A stretch of 64,000 nt of DNA from Macrotis lagotis (GCF_037893015.1 NC_133665.1:32895336-32959335), one strand, 5' to 3'; counted from the first letter of the stretch, positions 42,615 to 54,460 are shown. Notes: generated by a model not told the origin, from the letters alone. A program made the numbers and translations.

Positions 42615-42720
42615 GGAAGGAATTGGCAAATGACTCCAGTATCTTTGCCAAGAAAACCCTAAATGGGGTCAGGAAGAGTCAAGTATGACTGAAACAACTG
42701 AAGAATAGCAACAAAAGGAA
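42615..42720 (+). repeat. SINE 3' part, plus strand
   Basis: AAGGAATTGGCAAATGACTCC, ATCTTTGCCAAGAAAACCC and AAATGGGGTCAGGAAGAGTC. Confidence 0.8.
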
Positions 42721-42817
42721 CCTAGGTGAATTTAGGTCACCAAAAACTAATCCATGGCTCTTTCCATTGTGACATATTACTTTATTTAAGTAAAAAATTT
42801 GAACAAAATAACAACAG

Positions 42818-43035
42818 CAATGATTATGTGCCAAGCTAAATATGCTAAACATTTTACGGTTTTTATCTCATTTGATCCTCACAGCAACCCTAGGAAGGAG
42901 GTATTATTTTTATTCCCATTATACAGATTAAAAAACTGAAGTAAACAAAGAAGCCAAGTGATTTGTTCAGAGTCACATAGCTAGTAAATACCTAATATTG
43001 GATTTGAAATTTGAGACCTGGTTTTATATCCATTG
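42818..43035 (-). repeat. MIR/CORE-SINE, minus strand
   Basis: ATTATGTGCCAAGCTAAATA, CATTTGATCCTCACAGCAACC, AGAGTCACATAGCTAGTAAA and TATATCCATTGTGCC. Confidence 0.8.
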
Positions 43036-43215
43036 TGCCTTCTAGATGTTTTCTGTTAAAAAAAAAAAAAAGGAGATTTCCAAGATAACATATAAATAGT
43101 GTGGTTAAAAGAAACAAAAGGAAAAAAAGGACCGAAAATCAGGAGATTTAGGAATTTAGGATTCTGAATAAAATTAAATGTCAGAAGAGGTGTCTCTGTT
43201 ACCTCCCAAATCAAA

Positions 43216-43812
43216 TATTCTATGAATTTACAAACTTAATTAACAGTTTAGGGTGTATACTCAAATATGAGTGCCAAGAGAATTCATGGAAAGAGAATGA
43301 TCAGAAGTCTAGGAAGAAATTAAATCTTGAGATAATCCCTAAACAAACCATAGAATCCAAATTTGTAGGAAGAGGAGGGGAATTTCAGGTAAGATCAGAA
43401 ATACAGAGTAGGAATAATTGTCAAAATTCAAGGAGTAGTTCATCTTTACAATGTCTTTATAGTTTAAATTGTTCTCTTTCTAATTTCACTACACTCCATG
43501 TAAGTTCATGCAAGTCTTCCAAAATTCCTCTAAAACTGTCCATTCTTTCTTCTTGCGCAATAAGCATTCCATGCCATCCATATTCCATAAATTGTTTTTT
43601 GACATAGTAAGCATAGGTGAGAATGGGAAGAGTGAAGTCGAAATGAAGAAGAGATGATTAAGGAAAAGTAAGATTTGTGAGATTCATGTCATGTCTCTAA
43701 GTCTTATTTCTTAGGAAATCTGATTAGGAAACACTCACTGGAAAGATTTTTCACTTGCCTTAAAAAAGTCTCTCAATTATATATTTTTCTGACTCTTGAC
43801 CTTAGGGTCAAG
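43216..43812. other. Unassigned sequence
   Basis: Nothing recognised apart from the duplicated block that ends near 43215. Confidence 0.3.
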
Positions 43813-44068
43813 AAGTTGTTGTTCAACCATTTCAGTCATGTCCAATCTTTGTGACCCCATTTGGGGTTTTCTTGGCAAAGATACTGGAATCATTTGCCAG
43901 TTTCTGTTCTAGCTCATTTTACAGATGAGTAAGATGAGGAAAACACGGTTAAGTGATTTGCCCAGAATCATAGAGTTAGTAAATATCTGAGAGCAAATTT
44001 GAACTCAGAAGATGAGTCTTCTCGACTCTAGGTCTATTTTTCTATTCACTGGACCATCTAGTTGCTCC
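43813..44068 (-). repeat. Marsupial SINE, minus strand
   Basis: GTTGTTGTTCAACCATTTCAG, TGACCCCATTTGGGGTTTTC, TTGGCAAAGATACTGGAATC, AATTTGAACTCAG and GGACCATCTAGTTGCTCC. Confidence 0.9.
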
Positions 44069-44069
44069 A

Positions 44070-44140
44070 GAATTAAGAAGACCTGGACTTGTGTTGCTTC
44101 TGACTTCTATTAAGTATATGACCCTAGAAAAGAAAGGGCC
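44070..44140 (+). repeat. SINE fragment, plus strand
   Basis: AATTAAGAAGACCTGGACTTG with GACTTCTATTAAGTATATGACC. Confidence 0.5.
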
Positions 44141-46410
44141 CCAGGAATCTGAGACCATAAATTGCAAAGAAAGTGACAGCCAATATTGGGAAAGAGTATT
44201 TCCTTACCAAGGGATCACAAGTTCAGCCCATATGCCTATCTGATTCTTATACATTTTGACCTTCAACTCAGGAAATACCTCCTGTACAACCCACTTCTCA
44301 ATTCATCTTTCCCTTATAACATAACTTACTCTAAGGCAAAAACTGTAAAGTAGGTTTGTCTCCCTCTTCTTTTCCCTTTGTGTACTACCTACTCACCCCA
44401 CCCCAAGAACTCCTGTCTTCCAGTACTTCTACCTCCAGCCCTTACTCCTATCTATCCTCAATTAAAAAAAACTGATTTTAGTATCTTTCCTTCTTTCATA
44501 AGTATACAGGATAACCTAGCTAGCTAATCTTCTCAGAGATAATTTTTAAAAAGGGATCAAAGACAAAAGACAAATGAAGGAGATATTTCAGGTGATAGGA
44601 TCACAGATAAGAAGGAAAATCTTCAGGACTGTCATTGGGGTCTTCCTAAAGGCCATGATATCCTATATCAAGGGTCATCTCCTTCAGGTAAAGTCATTTC
44701 CTGTTGGCTCATCCCCCCAAAATTCAATATTTTCTGGCTGCTGCCATCAGAGGTAAAGCTATTTTGCAGACAACATCCATGCCTCTTATCTCCTAATTGT
44801 ACTTTTTTTTTTCAATTGTAAGAAAACCCGCCTTTAATTTATTTCTTCCTAGGGAAGAAGCCTTAATCTTCCAGGAACAAAAAAGAGAAGCAGATTTAAA
44901 CTATCATATGCAAATATACTCTTTAGAAAAGAGACCAGTCAGTCTGCTATAAAGCTAAAAATTTGCAAAGGGTACTTTGCATCCACAGCATATTCAAATG
45001 AATATTTCCCAGGAGGTCAAGTTAGTACATTTCCTATCCTCAATATATCCAGTAGAATATGCCATTTAATTTTAGGGGCTGGGGACAAAAACCAGCATTA
45101 TCTGGGCTATTCCACTTCTTTCTTTTAACCCAGGGAATATTCCTTTCCCTGATTAGACTGTTTCTTGTACCATCTTGCTTGTATACTAACAAGCAGCTAC
45201 AATATGCAAAATCCAGTTTTAACACCAAAGAATGAATTTTTTTTCTATTTTAAGTTTCTTATTTGCAAGATGCATAGGCATATATATATCTATTCATGCA
45301 TACATTCGCATATATTAAGCTTATTATTAATGTCTATCTTGGTGTATTTTATTACTAAAGAGATAGGAGACACTGTCAACTTCAAAACAGTCTTCTACTG
45401 ACACATTAGAAGGAGATTTAATTATTCTGGTATAAAAAGCTAGCAAAGCAAAATAAATATCCCTAATACAGACAGAATCTCAGCTACCCTAATTGCTGAA
45501 GCACTATAAGAGCTTTCAAATAATAAGTCCTTAAATAATAAATTGATATGGGAAAGAATAATGATACCCCAGGTGTGAAACCTTAACCTTGGAGTTCTGC
45601 AGCTTACTCAATGGCATAATTGCCTCTATTACCATATTCTAGTCTGGCATGAAGGTGTGAGTCACTGAAAATGGATTTCAATGAAAGACAAATCCTACTC
45701 AAAGCAGAGGTGAGTTTTGAAGCAGGAACATACAATGAAGACCAGGTATCTAAATTACTCCTTGAAATTTAAAAGTGAGCCTCAGTTTGTGTGTGTGAGA
45801 GAGAGAAATTACATTTAAACAATACCTAAGCTCTGATAATACCCACAAAAGCAAGGGTTAAGAAAATTGCCCATTATAGACTGGGCAATTCTCTTAGTCA
45901 GAGGCTTCAAATGAGGAATGGCTTTCAAACTTTTCAATAAACATCTCCCTTTCCCTATTATAACTAGATAGCATTGAAATGATATCTAAATACAATCCCC
46001 CACTGTATTAATTTCATCTCCCCACCAGAGAATCATTTCTATCCAATTTCTTAGAGATTTCTCAATCAAATTTTAAATGAAGCTAAAGTATTGTTTTATT
46101 TTGTTATATGGACTCAGATTATGTCTTATAATTCTTATCTGTGGGCACTTATACAAACATGCCTTCTAACCCTGCATTAGTTTTTCTCTTTCCTCCGTAT
46201 TTGAAGATCCTACTGAATGAAATCTGGAGGATTTCTCCCTCTGCCTGGTGGATGACAAGACAGTGTGACCTGAAAGCCCACAGAGAATAGAAAATCCTCT
46301 AACCTTTCTTCCTCTCCTCTCTTCATAACTACTTCCATGCCCCCAGTGCTGAACCATATGGTAGTCACCATATGAAGTTAGTAGTAAAAGTCTTAAACCA
46401 ATTCATGATT
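44141..46410. other. Long unassigned stretch
   Basis: About 2.3 kb with no repeat, exon or RNA gene that I can name. The open frames here (60-78 codons) have no motifs. Confidence 0.35.
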
Positions 46411-46417
46411 AACTATT

Positions 46418-46610
46418 GAATCATAGATCATCAGAATTGGAAAAAGCCTCAGAGATGTTATAATCAAATCCACTCATTTTAGAAATCAGGGTGCAGAGGT
46501 TCAGAGAGAGGAACTAACACTCCTCAGGTCATCTGACTAGATAAATGGCAGAGCAAGAACTAGAACCCAGTTCTCTTGAATAATAATTCAGTGTTCATTC
46601 TTTTTTTACA
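46418..46610 (-). repeat. CORE-SINE, minus strand
   Basis: AATTGGAAAAAGCCTCAGAG, CAGAGGTTCAGAGAGAGGAAC, GGCAGAGCAAGAACTAGAACC and CAGTTCTCTTGAATAATAA. Confidence 0.75.
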
Positions 46611-46694
46611 CCAATTAGTTTCTGGAAAATGGAAGTTTGCTATTGTAAAACATGATATCCAACTTCCCCCAGTTTATACAGTACTCTGAGGTAA

Positions 46695-46863
46695 TCCTAA
46701 AGTCTTGGAACTGGAAGAGCCAAAGAAGTCACCTAATTAAATCTCTTCATTTTAAAGATGAAAGAAGATGAAACTGAGTGGTCACAGAGTCATAAGATAA
46801 AGTCAGAATTTGAATCCTGATCTCCTGGCTCCTTAAAGCACTGTTCTTTCCATTACATCACAC
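46695..46863 (-). repeat. CORE-SINE, minus strand
   Basis: TTGGAACTGGAAGAGCCAAAG, CACAGAGTCATAAGATAAAG and GAATTTGAATCCTGATCTCC. Confidence 0.75.
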
Positions 46864-47027
46864 AGGTATTTATGGATATTTTCTACTCATGTGAAAATCT
46901 GTTATTGAGACAATTCAACCCCCATAACTAATGAAGAAAGGTCAGATGAGGACATTGATAATTTCTTCCTCTTCCCCCACTCCCATCTTATTTCACAGTA
47001 GGTAATAATAGCAATATTTATATAGAG

Positions 47028-47313
47028 TAGGGGTTCTTTACCTTTTTTGCTTCATGTGCCCCCTGGCAGTCTAGAGAAGCTATGTACCTCTTCTCATAAT
47101 AATGCTTTTAAATATATAAAGGAAAAAAGGACAAAAGCATCTTTAAAGTTTCTACTATGTCCCAAGAAGTGTTAATCCCTTTATAAATATTTTCTCATGT
47201 GATCTTTACAAAATTAAGTAAAATGCATAGGATTTTAAAAAACTAATGTTATTGAAATACATTTATAAAATATTTTTTAAATAAATTCATATACTTCCAA
47301 AATTAAAACCCTG
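47028..47313. mobile_element. hAT-type MITE, split by a CORE/L3 piece
   Basis: The left end AGGGGTTCTTTACCTTTTTTG pairs with the complement of the right end CAGGGTTTTAATTTTGG. The interior has CTCATAATAATGCTTTTAAAT and TTATTGAAATACATTTATAAA, as in the copy at 56846-57030. 47131-47215 (CTACTATGTCCCAAGAAGTG, TCATGTGATCTTTACAAAAT) is a MIR3/L3-like insertion. Confidence 0.7.
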
Positions 47314-47359
47314 GTTTTAAAGAGTTTTTATTTTTTTAAAAAAGAGTTTTAAAGCTTCC

Positions 47360-47575
47360 AAAAGATCTCACATATGCATAATTTTTCTCATTTGATCCTC
47401 ACAACTACCCTGTAACATAGAGGCTCTTATTATGTCCATATTACAGATAAGAAAGCTATGACTAAGAAATTAGGTAATTTGTCAAGAGTCACATACTTTC
47501 TAAGTTTTTGTGAACAGCTCTGAATTCAAATCATTTTAATTTTAAGCTTCACTTTCTATCCACATGCTATTTAAT
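47360..47575 (-). repeat. MIR/CORE-SINE, minus strand
   Basis: CTCATTTGATCCTCACAACTA, CCCTGTAACATAGAGGCTC and TCAAGAGTCACATACTTTC. Confidence 0.8.
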
Positions 47576-49274
47576 TGCCTATAAAAATACAGAATAATTA
47601 TTTTTATGAATATATGTGAGATTAAGTAGGCAGAAAGGGTTTAATGACCTGTTATCTACAATATTGTTAGGTTGGTATAGCTCAAAGAATTTTACAAATA
47701 CTAATATGTGTCCAAAATAAATTTATAGAATTTTAAATAACTTTTTTCAGTAGGAAAATTGGAAAATAACTGGAAATTGGAAAAATTAGGGAAAATACTA
47801 TTTTCCCTTAACTTACAGGTACTCCCCAACTTATAAAAGGTGCCTATATAGTGCAGTCCCCAAGTACAGTGAGCCAGTGGCTGAGCTCTCTCCTAGGCCC
47901 TCTCTAGCAGAAAAAGAATATATGCTCTCCAAGCCACCAAAGTATACCAGCCTAAAACTCAGCAAACTTAGATTTTAGGTCCATTTCTGTTTTAGCTGCA
48001 ATATTCCACCTAAGGAAATAAGGCCCCAAGTAGTTAATTATAAAATGAAGGGGATTACATAAATTAATCTGTAAGGTTTCATTAGATTCTAAAACTCATT
48101 GACATTATTTTTTTTTAATTTCCATGAACCACAGAATGTATTTCCCAAGGAAGTTGCTTAAGAAAGCTGAGTTTCTCCCAATAAGCCTATAATCTGATAG
48201 TGTTAGCACTGAAAGGAAGGCAGGGCAGCTGAGACAAGAAAGATGCAAGACTGTAAGACTGGGTAGAATTCTGGGAAGTATAATATCCTCTATGATGGGG
48301 TAGGGGGAGGTTAAATCAGGGTGCTTTGCTCTACTTTACCTTATAAAAGCATAAATAAACAGGAATTCTCTAACTAGTGTCAGATTTTTAGTCTTTGAAA
48401 TATTGCTCTGAAGTATCCTTATGGTATTGAAAAAGGAAAATGCAAATGCTGATCAAACTTTGTAATATCACAGCAGTGAAACTGTGGAAGTTTGAAAGTC
48501 CTTTTGGCTCTTTAAATTGGGAGTTCTTTATTTGTTCTTCTTTTAATATATGAATTCCTTTTGTGAGTAAAACTAAGCTGCTGAGATCTTAAATATTAAT
48601 TTCAACTTCACCAAAATATGAAGCAGTAATGAATCTATGTCAAAAGGTCAATAAAAGTGTATTTTTATTATATGTATGTCAGAGAAAGGCAGGGTTCACG
48701 GGTAAGGAAAAGGAAGTAAAATCACCCATTTTTTCCCATTTATTAGAAACTCATGCAAACTATTCAGCAAAAAACAATCTAAAGATATTGACTTAAAGAA
48801 TTAAGGAATATTAAAGAATAGTTACTAATTATAGCTTTATTTTGAGCAGTTTACACTTTCTAGTCCTTTTTATAACCAACTAATCAAAACTGAGTAATCA
48901 AAAACAGTTACAAGCCTTAAAAACATCTGAAATAGTTAAGGACTCATGTTCTGTGACTTAGTTTCACTTAATTTTTAAATATGGAGGAAGCTCTTCATTG
49001 AACTTGGAGAAGATATATATTCATACTCCAAGGCAGCTTTGAAATGCAATTCAAAAACTATATCTTCCTCAGTGTTCATTTTAGGGGATTGAGGAGGAAT
49101 GATCTAACTCAATCCTTTAATGGGGATCAAATGTAGATAAAGTAATATAAAGCATTTTGTAAATCTGCTGTAGTATTTAGGACTACCTAGTTAGTGACTT
49201 GAAATTACTGAGTCTTCCCAAATTGCCTAATTTACAACTGGAAAGTGTTAAAATACCAGCTGAATCTAGTGAAA
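47576..49274. other. Long unassigned stretch
   Basis: About 1.7 kb with nothing recognisable. Confidence 0.35.
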
Positions 49275-49715
49275 ATTCAATTCAACAATATTTATTTACT
49301 ATAGGCCAGGAAGTCGACTAGGTATTGAGGATAACAAATCAAGTTACTCACATTCCAAGGGAGCTGGGAAAAGAAAATAAAAATATAAAGTAAATTCAAA
49401 AGATATTATCTGAGCTATGTTTTGACAGAAACTAGAGATTCCATATGACAACAGTAAAGGAAGAGTCCATTCTGGACATGAATCTCCTTCAACAAAGTCA
49501 CAGAGACCAGAGCTGTAGTATGAGAAACAGAAAGCAGATGTATTTGTTTGGCTGAGAGAGTGATTTGATAAAATAAAGTTAGGAAAAAACATAATGGATC
49601 CATATTATGGATGGAGTTACATATCAAACTGAAGATCTTTTTTTATCAACACAAATAATAATCAAGAGCCATTAATCAATAGTTTTAAGAAGGAGAGTAA
49701 TACATGTTTTAGGAA
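49275..49715 (-). repeat. L2 3' region, minus strand
   Basis: ATTCAACAATATTTATTTAC, GGTATTGAGGATAACAAATC, ATTCTGGACATGAATCTCC and TTTAAGAAGGAGAGTAATAC follow the L2 3'-end complement. Diverged. Confidence 0.55.
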
Positions 49716-49718
49716 TAT

Positions 49719-49766
49719 ATATATATGTATATATATACATATATATATGTATATATATATATATAG
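49719..49766. repeat. Self-complementary TA-rich repeat
   Basis: Alternating TATATA with symmetric TATGTATA and TATACATA interruptions, so the whole block is palindromic. Confidence 0.9.
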
Positions 49767-49769
49767 CTG

Positions 49770-50605
49770 CTGTATCAAAAGTATTCAAGAACTTTTAATT
49801 TCTCAGAGTTCCTTTCCATGCTTTCTAGAGTCCTTAATTGAATTTGGGAGAATCAAATTCTAAGAGTGAACATAGAATCTTTTTTTATTCCTTCACTTAT
49901 TTAATTCCTATTATATGTGTTTCATTGCCAATATCCTCTGCAGAGCAATCAAGGGTTACTGGTATTATTATCTGAAGATCTTCTAATATCTTCCTTAATT
50001 CACACTGTTCATTTACTCATTTTCATCTTCCCTTCTCCAGTTTCTTTTGGCTGCTTCTGTGTTTCCTCTTCCATTTGTTTCTGTAATTAGAAGACAAGAA
50101 AAGATCTTTTGAGCAAAGCATAATATCCATACTACCAGAAACCCATAGCTGCTTTAAGCTCGTAATGCTGACTTGTTATTTCAGTTGCAAACTGAGTCTA
50201 TCTAGTTGAAAAAGGATTGATTTTTTTAAAAATATGGGAAGTGGGATTCCAAATAACTGCTATTTTATTAATTTATGGCTAGCAAATACAGAAAATCAAA
50301 GAAGAGACCCAAGAAGTCTAGAATCTAGACTTTCCTTGAGGACTTCTAAAACAGGAACACATTGTCTCCTAAAATATCCCATTCTTGTTTGGATTCCTCC
50401 TTGTATTGCCTTAATAGTCTGATTCCTCCAACTGCCCAAAGTAAAACTTCCTTCACCTGTTATCTTTCCTGTATTCTTGGTGAGCCCTGCCTCTCCACAT
50501 TTTCTTTTTTCCTGTTCTCCTCTTCTAAGGAACCATCTTGAACCCCGTTTTCTCATTACCAAATGTCCTTACAATTCTAGATCTCTCCTCATTCTTTCTT
50601 CTTGT
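49770..50605. other. Unassigned sequence
   Basis: Overlapping open frames at 50234-50665 on both strands show no domain. The strand is C/T-rich near 50450-50560. No gene is claimed. Confidence 0.3.
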
Positions 50606-50609
50606 ATAA

Positions 50610-50870
50610 AGGAAGCTAGATCCCCAGTAGATAAAAATTCTGGACCTGAAGTTAGGAAAACCTGATTTCAAATACAGCCTTAGATATGAGGTGGATGATC
50701 ATGAGCAAATTATTGCATTTTTGTCTGCCTCTGTTTCCTCATGTGTAAAATGGGGATAATAATAGTACCTAGCCCCACCCTCCCAGATTTTTGTGAGAAT
50801 CAAATGAAGAATTTGCAAAGTGCTTTGTAAACCTTAAATTGCTCTATAAACTATTATCAGCATTATCATT
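50610..50870 (+). repeat. CORE-SINE (Mar1 type), plus strand
   Basis: AAGGAAGCTAGATCCCCAG, CTGATTTCAAATACAGCC, CTGTTTCCTCATGTGTAAAA, GGGATAATAATAGTACCTAG and TTGCAAAGTGCTTTGTAAAC. Confidence 0.88.
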
Positions 50871-50962
50871 GCTGTACTGATGGAAACCTAATTCTCTCTA
50901 ATCACCGTCTCCAGCACCCTTCCCTAAACTTGCTCCTCCACATTTTTTTCTAATTGCCATAG

Positions 50963-51200
50963 AGGTAGCTAGATGGCTCAGCTGGGCCTGGAGTCAGCAA
51001 GACCTGAGTTCAGTTCCAACCTCAGACACTAACGAGCTCTGTAACAGTAGACAAGTCACTTAACCTCTATTTGCTTTAATCCATTTGAGAAGGAAATGAT
51101 CATTGTCTTTCAAAAAAATAAAATTAAAAAATGGGCAGTATTGGCATGCTATGGTTCATATGATCAAAAAGTGTTGAGTACAACTCAATAACAACAATAA
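50963..51200 (+). repeat. Marsupial SINE, plus strand
   Basis: AGGTAGCTAGATGGCTCAGC, CTGAGTTCAGTTCCAACC, AAGTCACTTAACCTCTATTTG and GAGAAGGAAATGATCATTG, then a CAACTCAATAACAACAATAAA tail. Confidence 0.85.
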
Positions 51201-51509
51201 AAGGAACTATAAAATATTCAATAAACAATTGGTAATAAGCAATTGAATCTTAGAAGAGAGAATACAGTTGAATATTTAATTCTGAGATTTATGTCATACA
51301 GGGAAAAGGTTTAGACAACACAAACACTATTTTATACAGTTATGCAAATTTAACAAATATCACTATTTAATGTTTCTCATCTCCAGAAAGGATTGTCAAG
51401 ACCCAGAAGACAATGACAACTGTCTTGAATACTTAAGCACAGGGTCTTTCTGAATTCCACAAGGACAGTGGGGATTCCTTAACCATCTATTGATAGGATT
51501 CAAGGTGAT
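51201..51509. other. Unassigned sequence
   Basis: Nothing recognised. Confidence 0.3.
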
Positions 51510-51925
51510 CCAACCATTATGACTTACTATTCTTCAAACAGGACCCCTCTCATCTATGCCTTTGTACTGGCTAGCTTCTCTTCCTGGAATGATCTCCTCT
51601 TTACCTCATCTCTTAGAATGCATTGCTTTTTTTTAAGAGGACTTAAATTCCACATTTCCCAATTCTCCTAGTAGTGTCTTCCCTTCTTCCCCAAGACTAA
51701 TTTTGTATCTACTTTGGATTTTAGCACATATATGTATATATTATATAAATATTATACTCAAATTTTTGAATATGCATGCATATATGTACCTGTTGTCTCC
51801 TTCATTAGAACATAAGCTTCCTGAAGGCAAGGACATTTTTTCTGTTATGTCTTTATATTCTCAATACTTAGGTAGAGTTTCTAGCACATAGTGAACAATA
51901 AATGCTTGCTAATTTGTTCACTGTT
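51510..51925 (+). mobile_element. L2 LINE 3' end, plus strand
   Basis: CCTTTGTACTGGCTAGCTTC, CTTCCTGGAATGATCTCC, AGAACATAAGCTTCCTGAAGG and TTTCTAGCACATAGTGAAC with AATAAATGCTTGCTAATTTG. The end codons of ORF2 and the full 3' terminus are recognisable, split by TA-rich sequence at 51725-51790. Confidence 0.85.
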
Positions 51926-51964
51926 ACAAGATCAGGAGATTAAAATTTTGGAATCCATAGCATT

Positions 51965-52210
51965 TTTGATTTAGGAAACATTTATTAAATGTCTACTAAA
52001 CGGAAAACATTGTTTTTCTACCTCCACAAACATCTTCTGTCCCTTCTCTCCATTCAAGGTAACCTCTCATTACCTCACTCACCTGAAGGACTGTATAACT
52101 TTTTAATTGTACTCCCTATTACCAGTCTCTTTCTCATCTTATTACACACCAAAACTAAATGAAATGGTTCCTGCCTTCGAGGGGTTTATAAATGTTAAGT
52201 GAAAGTACAG
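51965..52210 (-). repeat. L2/L3 3' end, minus strand, split by an L2 plus fragment
   Basis: AACATTTATTAAATGTCTAC at the left and GGTTCCTGCCTTCGAGGGGT at the right are one element. 52015-52155 (TCATTACCTCACTCACCTG) looks like L2 in sense. Confidence 0.5.
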
Positions 52211-52233
52211 AGGAGGATTTAGAATTTGCTTAA

Positions 52234-52278
52234 CCCAACAGGGTTTATCGATTTATAAATTAATCGATAAACCCTGTT

Positions 52279-52281
<3 letters not shown>
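52234..52281. repeat. Perfect 20-bp hairpin beside a TA run
   Basis: CCCAACAGGGTTTATCGATT (52234-52253) and its exact complement (52262-52281) flank an 8-base loop, TATAAATT. The arm contains ATCGAT. A (TA)n run follows at once. Confidence 0.97.

Positions 52282-52332
<51 letters not shown>
52282..52332. repeat. (TA)n microsatellite
   Basis: About 50 bases of alternating AT. Confidence 0.97.
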
Positions 52333-52336
<4 letters not shown>

Positions 52337-53460
52337 CACTAAATTTATTTATTTATTTATGAATATCAAAATGCTGCAAGGGTTTATCAAGAATGAATTG
52401 GGGTATTCTGTGTCCCCTTCTCAACCAGGAAAATCAAGGCACACTCACAAGGAGTTAATAAGAATGACTAGGGTGGAACCACAAGACTCTACTACAGCAT
52501 TCAATGGTTGATAATCCTTTTTCTTATTTTTGGCAATAGCCTCTTGTTACTGGGAAGGTCATGTATCAATGTTGGGGTGGGGAGGCAGGGGGAGGGGGCT
52601 GTAGGGCTTTACCTGGGTCCTTCTTTGCTTAAGGCAGGACTTCCCATCTTTTTTTGGCATTCATAAAGGTAACATTCCACAGAGGGCAATGGGGGCACTC
52701 TTTTCTTCTCCATTATTCACTAACATTTAATGGCATTTAATGCTTTGAAGTTGCTCTTTTGAAATCAGATCCAAAAATACCACTTCACAAGGCAATAAAC
52801 TGATCTCCAGAGAAAACAACCAGGGTTAAGTCTTGAGTTACCATTCAAAGCAAAGGATTAACATTACAAGGCAGCCATCTACCTAGCATTGCAACCATAC
52901 TTGGTGCTGCCCTAGTTCTCTATATCTGGACCAGGGTGGGATGGCAACCAATTAAATAAGCCATCCATTACCAGATTGGTCCTTTTTGTCAAAAGTGTCT
53001 GTCAGATTTGGTACAGGAATCATAAAGCTTAAAATTACCCAAGTGAATAAGAGAGTCCCCAAGTTACTTACAGTAAAATTAGTCAATAGAGCAGTGAGAA
53101 GAATAAAGGAAGGCTATGTCAAATGAATGTTTTACATCATTTCCTACTGCAAGATCTGTAAAAAAAATGTGGGTAGGGTGGGAGTTCATTTTACAGCTGA
53201 GGAATGGTGGAACTGATGCTGACTTTATGAAATCAATTAGAAAGCAGGGAGCTAAAACAAGCTTGGAATACTGACAAACTCCAAGGAAACAGAGAAACCA
53301 GATCTCTAGTCATTTAATAGTACTTAAAATTTCTTTAAATAGGTCTTTCATCTGAAATTGGTTTATAAACAATATCTCAGGCATGCCTTGACAACTGAAA
53401 TGAAACTCTCTAGAGGTGCTCTATAGCCAGAAACTTTATTCAATTAAAACCAAAAGACCT
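52333..53460. other. Unassigned sequence with a G-quadruplex motif
   Basis: No repeat recognised. 52574-52598 holds four runs of four or more Gs (GGGG-T-GGGG-AGGCA-GGGGG-A-GGGGG). Confidence 0.5.
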
Positions 53461-53462
53461 AA

Positions 53463-53508
53463 TGATAATAATAATAATAATAATGATAATAATAATAATA
53501 AATAGCAA
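53463..53508. repeat. (TAA)n microsatellite
   Basis: Imperfect TAA/TGA triplets, at the 5'-most plus-strand side of the MIR that follows. Confidence 0.95.
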
Positions 53509-53511
53509 CAA

Positions 53512-53759
53512 TAAACACAAAATCTAATGTTTATATAGCTCTTTAAATGCTGTAAAGTGTTTTATGAATATTTTCTCATGTATTCTTCTAAACAGCCCTG
53601 TGAGGTAGGTGCCATTATTCCCATTTTACAGATAGCAACACAGGCTGAGACAGGTCAAAACACTAGCCCAAGGTCACATGGCTAGAATCTGAGGCAGAAT
53701 TTGAACCATCTTCCTGACTCCAAGTCCAACTCTCTGTTAGTTAAATCAACTAGCTGCCT
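53512..53759 (-). repeat. MIR/CORE-SINE, minus strand
   Basis: CAGCCCTGTGAGGTAGGTGCC, TTCCCATTTTACAGATAGC, CCAAGGTCACATGGCTAG, GAATTTGAACCATCTTCC and ATCAACTAGCTGCCTCC. Confidence 0.9.
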
Positions 53760-53894
53760 CCTCACAGCAAATTGCTCATCTTATCTCTAGGGGAACCTCC
53801 AGTTCTCAGGAAGACTAAGCAGTCTATTCAAGGGTTCACATTTGTTGTCAAGGACTTGCCATGGGCCATAATGAAAGTGAGTCAGTGGGCTCTT

Positions 53895-54060
53895 GCTATG
53901 AATCCTGAGTGTTGGTCTTTCCTAAACTAGACAGACAACTGTTTGATGTTGGATGAGTCACATAAGCTATCTGGATCGCAGTCTCTTTATCTCTAAAATG
54001 AAAAAGAATATTTGTCTAAATGAACTTTATGAGTCCTTCCAGTCCTTAATGTATGATCCT
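53895..54060 (+). repeat. CORE-SINE, plus strand
   Basis: TGATGTTGGATGAGTCACAT, CAGTCTCTTTATCTCTAAAA and GTCCTTCCAGTCCTTAATGT. Confidence 0.65.
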
Positions 54061-54364
54061 GGGGTTGATCTTATGGCATGCAGAATTGAAGGCACCCATA
54101 TTCATGCATGATAACTATTGGCTGATCTGTGTCTATAGAAAAACTAACCTTTTTTTCTTTTTTTATCATTTCTCCTAACACCCACTCTTCTCTCCCACAC
54201 TCAGAAGACTGCTCACTCTATCCTTCAAAAATTTTACCTTCTGAGTGCAAAACAAATACCCTTGTAAAAAACTTAAATCAAATGCTTAGTCTTTAATTGA
54301 CCTTTCCTAGTACCCCAAGTTTTTAAGTGTTCCCATCATCCTCAAATTATTTTTACTTATCCAT

Positions 54365-54460
54365 ATTGCCCTTTATGCTCCCAGATGAATATGTCCATTG
54401 AAGGCAGAGACTGTCTTATTTTTCTTTTCTGTCTTTTCATCCCCAGTTCATATGGAATTT
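54365..54460 (+). repeat. L2 3' fragment, plus strand
   Basis: CATTGAAGGCAGAGACTGTC with TTATTTTTCTTTTCTGTC and CATCCCCAGTTCATATGG. Confidence 0.5.

Larger units (their letters stand above)
42343..43215. repeat. Old local direct duplication, offset about 620-630 bp
   Basis: Copy 1 is about 42343-42615 and copy 2 about 42961-43215. They share GCCTGGTTTTATATCCACTG / GACCTGGTTTTATATCCATT, then TAAATGGCATGGTTAAAAGA / TAAATAGTGTGGTTAAAAGA, then AAATCAGGAGACTTAGG / AAATCAGGAGATTTAGG and TCTCCATATTAGCTTCCAAA / TCTCTGTTACCTCCCAAA. The shared run goes beyond any single repeat family. Confidence 0.8.
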
